From contig NZ_BAET01000007.1 in the NCBI RefSeq assembly GCF_000252165.1, positions 423,888 through 487,887 of the forward strand: a DNA stretch of 64,000 nucleotides, in the 5' to 3' direction. The translations under genes and the position numbers were made by a program. The DNA comes from Glaciecola punicea ACAM 611. Lineage in GTDB: Bacteria; Pseudomonadota; Gammaproteobacteria; Enterobacterales; Alteromonadaceae. The notes below the pieces were generated by a model. The model searched no databases. It was not told where the DNA came from and saw only the letters and a program-made list of their open reading frames with translations. This document shows positions 56,509 to 64,000 of this stretch, one piece after another (within the stretch, counting starts at the first letter, position 1; every line of letters starts with the position of its first letter).

Positions 56509-56573
56509 ATTAGGTTTACCCTATCCTGCATGCTTTAAAAATCAGCATGTACAGCTGAACAACATATAATTTA

Positions 56574-57437
56574 TTACTCTGTTTTAGCCAGTCTCAACAA
56601 ACCTTCTTGCACAGACGAAGCAACCAATAAACCTTCTTTGTTATAAATTTTGCCCTGAACCAGCGCGCGTCCATTGCCGCTAAAGGGGCTTTCCATATCG
56701 TACATTAACCAATCGTCAAATCGAAACGAATGATGAAACCACATAGCGTGATCAATAGTCGCTAAGCGCAAGTTCTTATCTTGAATAGCCAAGCCGTGTG
56801 CACCAAGCGCCGTGCTTAAAAATTGAAAGTCTGACGCATATGCAAGTGAAGCCTGATTCAACCCTACATCGTTAGATGTTTCATCCCTGCCTTTAAACCA
56901 AAGCTGTCGTTTAGGCTCACGTTTTACAGTGTCAAACATATGCGAAGCATTAATGGTGCGAATATCTACGGGTCGATGAAACGGCAAGGCTTCTTTCATT
57001 TTTTTCGATAATTTACTAAAATTCACCTCATGAAATTTAATATCTTTTTCAACCGATTCAGGCTTGGGAACATCAGGCATTACACTAAACTGATGACTTA
57101 AGCCCTCTTCTACCTTTTGAAACGACGCGGTCATATAAAAGATAGTGCGCTTGTTTTGAATCGCTTTTACGCGCCTGGCTGAAAAACTTCTGCCATCACG
57201 CACTGTCTCAACTTCATATGTAACCGGCTTGGTCGCGTCTCCGGGCAATAAAAAATAACTGTGAAAGGAATGAATGCGCCTGTCATCGGGCAAGCTTCTG
57301 TAGGCCGCTATAACCGATTGCCCTAATACTTGACCACCATATAATGCTGGAAATCCCAAATCCCAACTTTTACCTTCATATAAACCTTTTTCGAGTGCTG
57401 TTAACTCAAATAATGACTGTAAACGTGCATCGCTCAT
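56574..57437 (-). CDS. tesB: acyl-CoA thioesterase II
   Basis: TesB hydrolyses acyl-CoA to free fatty acid and CoA. From the ATG at 57437 (GGAG nine bases upstream) the protein has 287 residues, as in E. coli (286). It has FELTALEKGLYEG, ALYGGQVLGQSVIAAYRS and HSFHSYFLLPGD in the first hotdog domain, and IDHAMWFHHSFRFDDWLMYD and FSGNGRALVQGKIY in the second, with the catalytic Asp/Thr/Gln region. An upstream ATG at 57500 is not supported. It is the nearest gene, on the opposite strand, to the small RNA candidate. Confidence 0.96.
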   Translation of the reverse strand: MSDARLQSLFELTALEKGLYEGKSWDLGFPALYGGQVLGQSVIAAYRSLPDDRRIHSFHSYFLLPGDATKPVTYEVETVRDGRSFSARRVKAIQNKRTIFYMTASFQKVEEGLSHQFSVMPDVPKPESVEKDIKFHEVNFSKLSKKMKEALPFHRPVDIRTINASHMFDTVKREPKRQLWFKGRDETSNDVGLNQASLAYASDFQFLSTALGAHGLAIQDKNLRLATIDHAMWFHHSFRFDDWLMYDMESPFSGNGRALVQGKIYNKEGLLVASSVQEGLLRLAKTE

Positions 57438-57763
57438 GTGATCTCCAATTATCAAGGGTAAAAGTGCATGTTTGCGACCAAGTATAGTGATTAAAGACAC
57501 ACTTATAAATAGCGATTATACAGCCCTACACGCTTTTAAAAAACATGCTTAGCCTTTATTATATTTTTTATGGGCGGTGTAGAACGACCCTCTAGAAACA
57601 CCCACTCATAGACGCAAATAAAAGACGCTTAAATGAACTATTAGTGGGACCAGTTAGGCGACAAAGTTTGGTTGAATAATTATTGACTACAAAACATCCA
57701 GCTCATTACACGTATTCCTAATCGCTTTACGTGAAAGATAATACAAACACACGCGCCCTTGCG
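57438..57763. other. intergenic region between tesB and the kinase gene
   Basis: This 326-base gap holds no reading frame, tRNA or terminator that I can support. A loose GGGCGGTGT / ACACCC pairing near 57570-57602 is not convincing. It should contain the tesB promoter on the minus strand. Confidence 0.4.
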
Positions 57764-59587
57764 CTAGGGAACGTAAGGGTTTCTGGGATAAAAACGGGTG
57801 GGTAACGCTCGCTGCAATTTAAAAAAACGCGTGTCTTTATAAGGTAATTTCATAAAACCCGATATCCCTAAGCCTTCAATGGTCGGAATAAACGTAATAA
57901 TGTCATTCAGCAGTTTTTTAAAAGCTTCTTCTTTAGAATGGTCTAAGAGCGTTACGTAACTGTGAACTTTAAGATGCTTAGGCAGTGCCTCAAATATGAT
58001 GCAGCCAGTATGATGGATATTATTGAGCAAGCGTAGTCTTTCCAGTAAAGGTTCGGGCAATTTTAAAAGCTCATCAGGGTCTTCGCCGTCTTCAAAATAA
58101 GAATGCATACGGGATTGATCTTCTGCAACCGACACTTTGCTGACTTCATACCCTATTAGCATGTTTTGCTTTGGAATAAAGTTAGCGCTTTCATTTCGGC
58201 GCTCAACGTGCAGCGTGTTTTTTGCGTTAAACATGCACGATTTAAACACGCCTTTTCCGTCAATAGCTCGCGCTAGATTTATCATGTTGTCGACACTTCT
58301 ATCGAATGAATATTGCATGCTGGGGTTATATAATTTTAACGACGAGTCTACGTACATACCGTCTTTTTGCCAGCGAATGGCTAGGCCTCCTACCACTGGG
58401 TATTTTCCCAAACGACTCACGGCCGAAATAAACGCTTTTTCAGTTTCGCCCATGCCTTGCAGAAAGTTTTTATAATAACGGTCAAATTGGGCATCGTTGA
58501 TATAATTTAAATTGGCCTTGTCAAAGCCCTCTTGATCTCGCAAAAACGACTTTCTGGAACTGTATACAACGGTTTCAATATCTTTAGTTATTTTACTTAT
58601 CCACGTTGGCAATGAACAAATACTGTCGTCCACCACATCTTTTACCACAATACGCTTAAAGTGATGATAATTTTTAAACAAGTAATCGCCGCCGCGCAAT
58701 CGAGTAGCATGGTCATCGCTTAACAGCGCTTCTAAACACTGTGCTAAAGCTTGAGGTAAACCTAAGGATGAAGGCTTAATTACATGACAGCCGAAGCGCG
58801 ACGACTGGCCCGACGCTAAAGCATAGATGGTCGAGGCTAAGCCTTGTTCATCGAAGCGAGGTGACGACATTTTGCCACTTAACTGATCATCGCCAATAAA
58901 ATATACGTCGCCAAGTCGGGCGTTGGTTTGTTGTATGTCGCTGGACATTAAATCCATGACATTGTTGCCAATATGTTGCCCTTGATTATCAAGTTGAGCA
59001 AATACAGAAGAACCCCAATCAATCAGCATTAAGGTGTCGGTGCTGTCATCCCACACCACATTAGAGGGTTTCACATCGCCATGCACAATTGGTCTACTCA
59101 CCCCGTTTTCAAAAAAACCGCGTAAACTCATTAATACGTCACACAAAGAGACTAAAATACTAAGCAAAGTAGTAATAGGTAGGGGGCCGTATTTTAGCGA
59201 AAACTGTTCTAAATCTTCACCAGGCGCACGCTTCATGGCTAAAATAGACTGGCGTTTAATTTTTTGAAAAGCGATGACTTTGGGAATGTTAGGGTGAAGC
59301 AGCAAGCCCTGCATGTAAGCTTCTTCTTCGAATCTGTCTTGCACGTGTTGAGGCAGCGTTACCTTCGAAAATTTGAATACGCGCTCTTCTCCTAGTGCAG
59401 ATTTTCCAGCAAAGGCAAAACCAAATGCACCTTTGCCAATTAATTCAACGTTAAAATAGCCAAGCCTTTCAAGCTGTTTCTCGCATAGAGCAAACCAGTT
59501 TTTTAATTTTTTGGCATCTTTATGTGACAGCAAATATACCGACTGATCATCTGGTATATAAAAATGTTTAAGCGTTAGCTCTTTCAT
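57764..59587 (-). CDS. Hanks-type Ser/Thr protein kinase with uncharacterised C-terminal region
   Basis: The 607-residue protein has a kinase domain in the first 300 residues: glycine loop IGKGAFGFAFAG (51-60), the ATP lysine in VFKFSK (K72), a catalytic loop HGDVKPSNVVW (D171, N176) and DWGSS (D190, DWG instead of DFG). All catalytic residues are present, so it should be active. The C-terminal 300 residues match no domain I know. AAGGGA precedes the ATG. It is not next to a phosphatase or forkhead-domain gene, so its partner is unknown. Confidence 0.85.
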   Translation of the reverse strand: MKELTLKHFYIPDDQSVYLLSHKDAKKLKNWFALCEKQLERLGYFNVELIGKGAFGFAFAGKSALGEERVFKFSKVTLPQHVQDRFEEEAYMQGLLLHPNIPKVIAFQKIKRQSILAMKRAPGEDLEQFSLKYGPLPITTLLSILVSLCDVLMSLRGFFENGVSRPIVHGDVKPSNVVWDDSTDTLMLIDWGSSVFAQLDNQGQHIGNNVMDLMSSDIQQTNARLGDVYFIGDDQLSGKMSSPRFDEQGLASTIYALASGQSSRFGCHVIKPSSLGLPQALAQCLEALLSDDHATRLRGGDYLFKNYHHFKRIVVKDVVDDSICSLPTWISKITKDIETVVYSSRKSFLRDQEGFDKANLNYINDAQFDRYYKNFLQGMGETEKAFISAVSRLGKYPVVGGLAIRWQKDGMYVDSSLKLYNPSMQYSFDRSVDNMINLARAIDGKGVFKSCMFNAKNTLHVERRNESANFIPKQNMLIGYEVSKVSVAEDQSRMHSYFEDGEDPDELLKLPEPLLERLRLLNNIHHTGCIIFEALPKHLKVHSYVTLLDHSKEEAFKKLLNDIITFIPTIEGLGISGFMKLPYKDTRFFKLQRALPTRFYPRNPYVP

Positions 59588-59680
59588 TTTGTAAGTCCCT
59601 TGTGTCTACCATAATACAAACTTCAGTCTGCAAAACGCACAGTTTATTGTGTATATGGGGTAATAACAGCATTATCATCA

Positions 59681-60598
59681 CTAGGGAGGATCTACTAGCA
59701 TTGACACTTTAGAAAGGTCACTAGCACCAGCATGAGCTAACGTTTTTAAATACTCAAGTGCTGATTTTAACGTAGAATCAAAGTGCCAAGGCGGGTTAAA
59801 CACCACCATTCCCGAGCCGTACATGCCCACATTTTCGCTAGGTGTTTGATGTGCAAACTGAATGTCTAGCAAGCCTATTTTATGCTGAGCGGCAAGTTCA
59901 GTGAAAGCGAGCAGCATTTTTTCACTTAAACCATGTTTTGGCGTGTCTACTGTAGCGCCGCTGACTCTGTCTATTCGCTGCTGCGATAATAGCGGATACC
60001 ATATGGCATATATGCCATTTTGCCACTTACTCAGGGCTTTGCTTATCGATTCAACAACCTGTTCATATTCAACTACTTGTTCATAAGGCGGGTCAATTAA
60101 CACTAAGCCTCTATTTGGCTTAGGCGGCGTTAGCGCATTTAGCAGCTCAAAGCCATCTCGATGGTGACAATGAAATTCGCTATGACTTGTCCATTGTTTA
60201 AGATCACTATAAGCACTTGGATGAAGCTCACTAATATGCATATTGACATGCGCAAAGGTGTTTTGATCTGCACCTTTTTCTTGTGCTAATAAGCCAAGCA
60301 TTTCCCAAGCAACAAGGGGTGAGCCTGGGTAACTAAGTTTAGCCATATAGGGCTTAATAAGGCGCATGTAATCAACAATAATCGCCGGTGTTTGGGACGT
60401 TTCTTGTAAAAAACGCGCCGCTACTTCATCGTGATGGCCTTGTTCTTGAATATCATAGCAGCCATTGCCAGCGTGAGTATCCAGGAAAAAAAAAGGTCTT
60501 GTTTTAACGCTGAGCGCTCTAATAAGGGCGCATAGGGTTACGTGTTTTAAAACGTCAGCGTGATTACCGGCATGAAATGCGTGTTGGTAACTTAGCAA
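59681..60598 (-). CDS. rlmJ: 23S rRNA (adenine2030-N6)-methyltransferase
   Basis: RlmJ methylates A2030 of 23S rRNA using SAM. The protein has 305 residues (E. coli 280), begins LSYQHAFHAGNHADVLKHV, and has FLDTHAGNGCYDI and the catalytic GLVLIDPPYEQ. The start is TTG at 60598 with AGGAG seven bases upstream, and the family start MLSYxHxFHAGN fixes the position. An insertion (EQVVEYEQVVESI, a six-residue duplication) lengthens the region after DPPYE. It lies after the E2 gene on the same strand. Confidence 0.95.
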   Translation of the reverse strand: MLSYQHAFHAGNHADVLKHVTLCALIRALSVKTRPFFFLDTHAGNGCYDIQEQGHHDEVAARFLQETSQTPAIIVDYMRLIKPYMAKLSYPGSPLVAWEMLGLLAQEKGADQNTFAHVNMHISELHPSAYSDLKQWTSHSEFHCHHRDGFELLNALTPPKPNRGLVLIDPPYEQVVEYEQVVESISKALSKWQNGIYAIWYPLLSQQRIDRVSGATVDTPKHGLSEKMLLAFTELAAQHKIGLLDIQFAHQTPSENVGMYGSGMVVFNPPWHFDSTLKSALEYLKTLAHAGASDLSKVSMLVDPP

Positions 60599-60638
60599 TG
60601 AGAGACTCCTATAATATGGCGGTCAGTTATCTAATATA

Positions 60639-62276
60639 TTAGCGCAAGTGTACTAACATTTTTTCAGGATGGCAGAGATAATCCATCCATAAGTTATTAA
60701 ATTTCACCATTGTGGCGCCATCAATCACGCGATGATCTCCCGACCAGTTTACCATCATAATGTTACTAGCAAAAACATCACCGATGGGCGTAAAGCGAGG
60801 CAGTTTCTGTGTTTTACCCAAGGCCACTATTGCGACGTCGGGTTTGTTAATAACCGGCGTAGCGGTAATACCCCCAATGGCCCCAATGTTTGACAGGCTA
60901 ATAGATCCATTCGAAAGTTCGGCATTGCTGAGCTTACCTAAGCGAGCCCGCTCAATAATTCCGTTTAACTGCTGCGCAATATCAAACAGTGATAGGGTTT
61001 CAACGTTTTTAATATTGGGTACCAGCAAACCTATTTTTGAATCAACCGCAATGCCAATATTATGTGCGCTTAAATAGGTGAGCAGCGTGCCTGCCTCATT
61101 CAGCCGGCTGTTTAATATCGGGTATGTCTTCATAGCCAGCGACAGTGCTTTAATAAAGAAAGGTAAAAAGCTCAGCTTTACCGATTCAGCTTCAAATACA
61201 GGTTTGAGATCATTACGCAAGGCAATTAGCTTATCCATGCACAGTTCATCCGACACCGAAAAATGCGGAATAGTGCTAACACTGGCCATCATTTGCTTGC
61301 CCATGGTGGCGCGAATACCTTTAATGCTTTCTATCCTGTCATCGTTTGATGAAGCTTTTTCAATACCTGAAGTTTGCGCTGAGTTTGGCGCGGTTTGAGT
61401 ATTTTGCGACGCTTGCGAATGCTCTTTATGGCTAGAAAGTGCCTGCATAACATCTTGTTTTAACACTCTACCTTTGTGACCCGTTGGCTTTATATCACTC
61501 AAAGAAATTTCATTTTCTTTGGCTAAGCGTCTTACTGCCGGACTTGCAATCGCGCGGCTGACTTGTACAGGCGGCTCGTATTTTTCGCCCTGCTGATGCT
61601 TATTTGTATCACTTGCGATGCCTGCAATAGAGCTTACAGCGGGATGCTTCAGCGAATGGTGTAACGCCGGCTCTGCTGTAGACGCAGAAGTGTTGCTGGT
61701 ATTAGTTAAGTCTTGTGCTCCGCTGTCTATCTCTTGGTCAAATAAAGGCGTATGAACACCGGCAGTATCACCTTTTGCATAGTGTAGCTTAACTATTTTA
61801 CCGTTGTATTTAGCTGGTATCTCAACCACGGCTTTGTCTGTCATTACTTCTACCACTGCCTGGTCTTCACTCACCACATCGCCTTCACTGACCAACCATT
61901 GCATAATCTCGCATTCAACAATACCTTCCCCAATATCAGGTAATATGAATGACTCAATTTGCGCTGAGCCAGAAGCTGTAGCTTTAATTGGCTGCGCTTC
62001 ACTTTCAGGGCTAAGTTCGACTGTTTCAGCGCGCTCATCGCTTGATGACTGCATCGCAAACAAAGGCTCATGCACCCGAGCAATATCGCCTTCTTTATAA
62101 TAAAGCTTGCTGACTATACCGTTGTGCATAGCGGGTATTTCGACCGTTGCTTTGTCGGTCATAAGCTCAGCTATAGGCTGATCTTCAACCACGGTGTCGC
62201 CTTCGGCCACTAGCCATTTAAGCAACTCACACTCAACAATGCCTTCGCCAATATCGGGTAATATAAAATCGTTCAT
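60639..62276 (-). CDS. bkdB: dihydrolipoamide acyltransferase (E2) of branched-chain 2-oxoacid dehydrogenase
   Basis: This is the core acyltransferase of the branched-chain 2-oxoacid dehydrogenase complex. The 545-residue protein has two lipoyl domains in tandem (about 1-76 and 107-183), with lipoylated lysines K42 (LMTDKATVE) and K148 (VMTDKAVVE), then linkers, a peripheral-subunit-binding domain (ASPAVRRLAKENEISLSDI, about 245-280), and the catalytic domain ending in GDHRVIDGA (H515). It follows the E1-beta gene by 12 bases. Two lipoyl domains are more than the one often found in Bkd E2 proteins. Confidence 0.93.
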   Translation of the reverse strand: MNDFILPDIGEGIVECELLKWLVAEGDTVVEDQPIAELMTDKATVEIPAMHNGIVSKLYYKEGDIARVHEPLFAMQSSSDERAETVELSPESEAQPIKATASGSAQIESFILPDIGEGIVECEIMQWLVSEGDVVSEDQAVVEVMTDKAVVEIPAKYNGKIVKLHYAKGDTAGVHTPLFDQEIDSGAQDLTNTSNTSASTAEPALHHSLKHPAVSSIAGIASDTNKHQQGEKYEPPVQVSRAIASPAVRRLAKENEISLSDIKPTGHKGRVLKQDVMQALSSHKEHSQASQNTQTAPNSAQTSGIEKASSNDDRIESIKGIRATMGKQMMASVSTIPHFSVSDELCMDKLIALRNDLKPVFEAESVKLSFLPFFIKALSLAMKTYPILNSRLNEAGTLLTYLSAHNIGIAVDSKIGLLVPNIKNVETLSLFDIAQQLNGIIERARLGKLSNAELSNGSISLSNIGAIGGITATPVINKPDVAIVALGKTQKLPRFTPIGDVFASNIMMVNWSGDHRVIDGATMVKFNNLWMDYLCHPEKMLVHLR

Positions 62277-62288
62277 GTGCGTAAAACC

Positions 62289-63266
62289 TCAGTAATCTAG
62301 TGTGCGCTTTATTGCTTCGTACGTTTTTAAGTGATCAGGCATGTATTCTTTTTCATGCGCTAAGGGATAAGGCGTATCAAGACCACAAACACGCGCAATT
62401 GGCGCCTCTAAATATAAAAAACATTCTTGCTGAACAGTGGCAGCTATTTCACTGGCAAAACCGCCAGTTAAGGGCGCTTCATGATTAATGAGTAATCTGC
62501 CCGTTTTATACACCGACTGAAAAATAGTCTCAGCATCCCAGGGCAAAATACTCTGCAGATCTATAATTTCACACGAAATACCATCTTTTTTAGCCATTTC
62601 AGCTGCTTTTTCAAGGACTTCTACCTGGGCACCCCATGCTAATAAGGTAATGTCAGTTCCGGTCGCTACAATATCGGCTTTGCCTAAGGGTAACTCATAG
62701 TCGTTCTCGGGCACATCCCCTACCGACGCGCGGTAAATCTTTTTAGGCTCCATGAAAAGCACCGGGTTGTCATCACGAATACTGGCAATTAACAAGCCTT
62801 TTGCTTGTTTAGGGTTACGTGGAATTACTACTTTCATACCCGGAATATGGGCAAAAAAAGCTTCAGGTGACTGCGAGTGATAAAGACCTCCTGCAATACC
62901 GCCGCCGTAAGGGGTGCGAATAGTTAAGGTACCGCAGCTAAATTGACCGCCAGAGCGATAGCGCCATTTAGACGTTTCATTCACAATTTGGTCAAATGCA
63001 GGAAAAATGTAGTCACTAAATTGGATTTCAGCTACGGGCACTGAGCCCTGCGAGGCTAAGCCGTTGGCAAAACCAATAATACCCTGTTCAGTGAGGGGTG
63101 TATTAAAGCAGCGTGACTTGCCAAACTTTTCCTGCAAGTTTGAAGTGGCTCTGAAAACGCCCCCAAAATGGCCTACATCTTCTCCAAACACCATGACTTT
63201 CTCATCGGCTTCCATGGTGGTAACAAGTGCGTTGTTAATAGCCTGTAGTAGATTCATCTTTGCCAT
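62289..63266 (-). CDS. bkdA2: branched-chain 2-oxoacid dehydrogenase E1 beta subunit
   Basis: E1-beta binds the E1-alpha subunit and the cofactor TPP in decarboxylating branched-chain 2-oxoacids. The 325-residue protein has [52 protein letters not shown] and [20 protein letters not shown], as in BCKDH-beta. The frame is open from 63314, but the ATG at 63266 follows GGGAG by a proper distance and matches family starts. E1-alpha ends four bases upstream of it. Confidence 0.95.
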   Translation of the reverse strand: MAKMNLLQAINNALVTTMEADEKVMVFGEDVGHFGGVFRATSNLQEKFGKSRCFNTPLTEQGIIGFANGLASQGSVPVAEIQFSDYIFPAFDQIVNETSKWRYRSGGQFSCGTLTIRTPYGGGIAGGLYHSQSPEAFFAHIPGMKVVIPRNPKQAKGLLIASIRDDNPVLFMEPKKIYRASVGDVPENDYELPLGKADIVATGTDITLLAWGAQVEVLEKAAEMAKKDGISCEIIDLQSILPWDAETIFQSVYKTGRLLINHEAPLTGGFASEIAATVQQECFLYLEAPIARVCGLDTPYPLAHEKEYMPDHLKTYEAIKRTLDY

Positions 63267-63270
63267 GGTC

Positions 63271-64000
63271 TTATCTCCCTGCCGTTTTTGGATAATCTTG
63301 TGGATACTTGGCAATATGGCTTTCTAACTCTGACAACTGCTTTTTGAGATGCCATGGCGGAGTATCATACACATCCTCTATGATATCTTTGAGCGGGTTT
63401 ACCGGCACTTTTTCAGCGCGTTTTAACGCTGCCAGTATGTCTTCACGACTTTTATCTAGGTATGCATCCATCTCTTTTTCATCAAACCAGCCTTTCGAAT
63501 CTAAATAGCGTGCAAAACGCAGCAGCGGATCTTTTAACTGCCATTTAACTTCTTCATCTTTACTTCTATAGCCACTGGGATCATCTGAGGTACTGTGCGC
63601 AGCAAGGCGATAGGTCATAGCTTCAATTAGCACAGGGGTATTTTCGGCTAAAGCTAGTTTACGCGCGGTTTGCGTAGCGGCATAAACAGCCAGCACGTCG
63701 TTACCGTCTACTCTGATGGTGGGTACGCCGTAGCCTACTCCTCTAGCGGCAATACCGTCGCCCACAAACTGCTCTTGTGAGGGCGTTGAAATGGCATAAC
63801 CGTTATTACGACAAAAGAAAATAGTGGGGCATTTGAGCACGGCGGCCATATTTAGCCCTGCATGAAAATCGCCCTCGGAGGCAGCGCCTTCACCAAAGTA
63901 ACAAATAGTTACGGCAGGTGCACCGGCCATTTTTTGGCCATATGCGTAGCCTGCAGCTTGCGGTATTTGGGTCCCAAGCGGTGACGATATCGTCATAAAA
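63271..64000 (-). CDS. bkdA1: branched-chain 2-oxoacid dehydrogenase E1 alpha subunit, 5' part missing
   Basis: E1-alpha binds TPP. The frame is open to the right edge, so the N-terminus is outside the window. The edge reads ...[21 protein letters not shown], where family members have [12 protein letters not shown], so the first ATG seen (63996) is internal. [18 protein letters not shown] and [11 protein letters not shown] form the TPP/Mg site, and [18 protein letters not shown], with the phosphorylation-loop serines of mammalian BCKDH-alpha, is also present. It is four bases before E1-beta. Confidence 0.95.
   Translation of the reverse strand, partial: FMTISSPLGTQIPQAAGYAYGQKMAGAPAVTICYFGEGAASEGDFHAGLNMAAVLKCPTIFFCRNNGYAISTPSQEQFVGDGIAARGVGYGVPTIRVDGNDVLAVYAATQTARKLALAENTPVLIEAMTYRLAAHSTSDDPSGYRSKDEEVKWQLKDPLLRFARYLDSKGWFDEKEMDAYLDKSREDILAALKRAEKVPVNPLKDIIEDVYDTPPWHLKKQLSELESHIAKYPQDYPKTAGR

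Noticed and set aside
57438-57763. A tRNA or small RNA in the tesB-kinase gap
   Set aside because: No cloverleaf, no convincing hairpin with a T-run, and the weak GGGCGGTGT/ACACCC pairing has a large loop.
1-64000. Mobile elements, prophage genes, CRISPR arrays or toxin-antitoxin pairs
   Set aside because: I looked for transposase, integrase, phage structural and Cas motifs and for regularly spaced repeats and found none; most of the window is core metabolism in conserved order.

Overview
The window is a gene-dense chromosomal segment of a gammaproteobacterium. The gene blocks (gyrA-serC-aroA opposite ubiG, nrdAB-ferredoxin, dapA-bamC-purC opposite gcvR-bcp, bepA, hda-DUF2066 opposite purM-purN, cmoAB, and the yceD-rpmF-plsX-fabHDG-acpP-fabF-pabC-mltG-tmk-holB-tatD run), the AT-rich base composition and the protein sequences suggest a marine member of the Alteromonadales (Alteromonas/Glaciecola-like). 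This placement is an inference from recognised protein families, not from a search. I see no insertion sequence, prophage, CRISPR array, tRNA or rRNA gene. Apart from a few accessory loci this is core genome.

Layout. Positions 1-5.7 kb: aroA (cut by the left edge), serC and gyrA on the minus strand, with ubiG divergent. 6.1-10.1 kb: class Ia ribonucleotide reductase nrdA, nrdB and the maintenance ferredoxin, behind a promoter overlapped by two NrdR-box-like sites. 10.1-15.2 kb: the purC/bamC/dapA operon on minus, gcvR and a peroxiredoxin on plus, then perM on minus. 15.3-23.3 kb: the periplasmic protease bepA, a thioredoxin-like protein, a WrbA-type flavoprotein, a DUF2069 membrane protein, hda/DUF2066, and purM-purN-DUF3108. 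23.5-29.8 kb: fadE preceded by a FadR-like operator, adenosine deaminase, an orphan NarL-type response regulator, and cmoA-cmoB.

29.99-34.77 kb is the most distinctive part: four tightly coupled genes for a glycerate kinase, a sugar-phosphoglycerate phosphatase, a glucosyl-3-phosphoglycerate synthase (GT81-like) and a GH13 sucrose-phosphorylase-like enzyme that fits a glucosylglycerate phosphorylase. Together they could make the compatible solute glucosylglycerate from 3-phosphoglycerate, and also take it apart and recycle it. After this come two poorly characterised minus-strand genes (DUF2189 and an LRAT-like cysteine protein), alaA, a dGTPase, and a divergent SulA-like gene preceded by LexA-box-like sequences.

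40.2-51.7 kb is one long minus-strand region: a flavin-binding protein, tatD, holB, tmk, mltG and pabC, then the fatty acid and phospholipid block fabF, acpP, fabG, fabD, fabH, plsX, rpmF, yceD. Terminator hairpins between acpP and fabF and after fabF divide it into differently expressed units. 52-64 kb: a secreted amidohydrolase, a Maf nucleotide pyrophosphatase, a DUF2177 membrane protein, a fused SpmA/SpmB-type nucleoside-recognition membrane protein, an intergenic stretch that looks like an unannotated small RNA with its own terminator (about 56.30-56.51 kb), tesB, a Hanks-type protein kinase with an unrecognised C-terminal half, rlmJ, and the E2, E1-beta and E1-alpha genes of a branched-chain 2-oxoacid dehydrogenase (the last cut by the right edge).

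Start codons were re-chosen from ribosome binding sites and family alignment where the longest reading frame begins too early (serC, gyrA, ubiG, bcp, cmoB, tatD, maf, tesB, E1-beta, sulA-like, response regulator). Several genes appear to use TTG or GTG starts.
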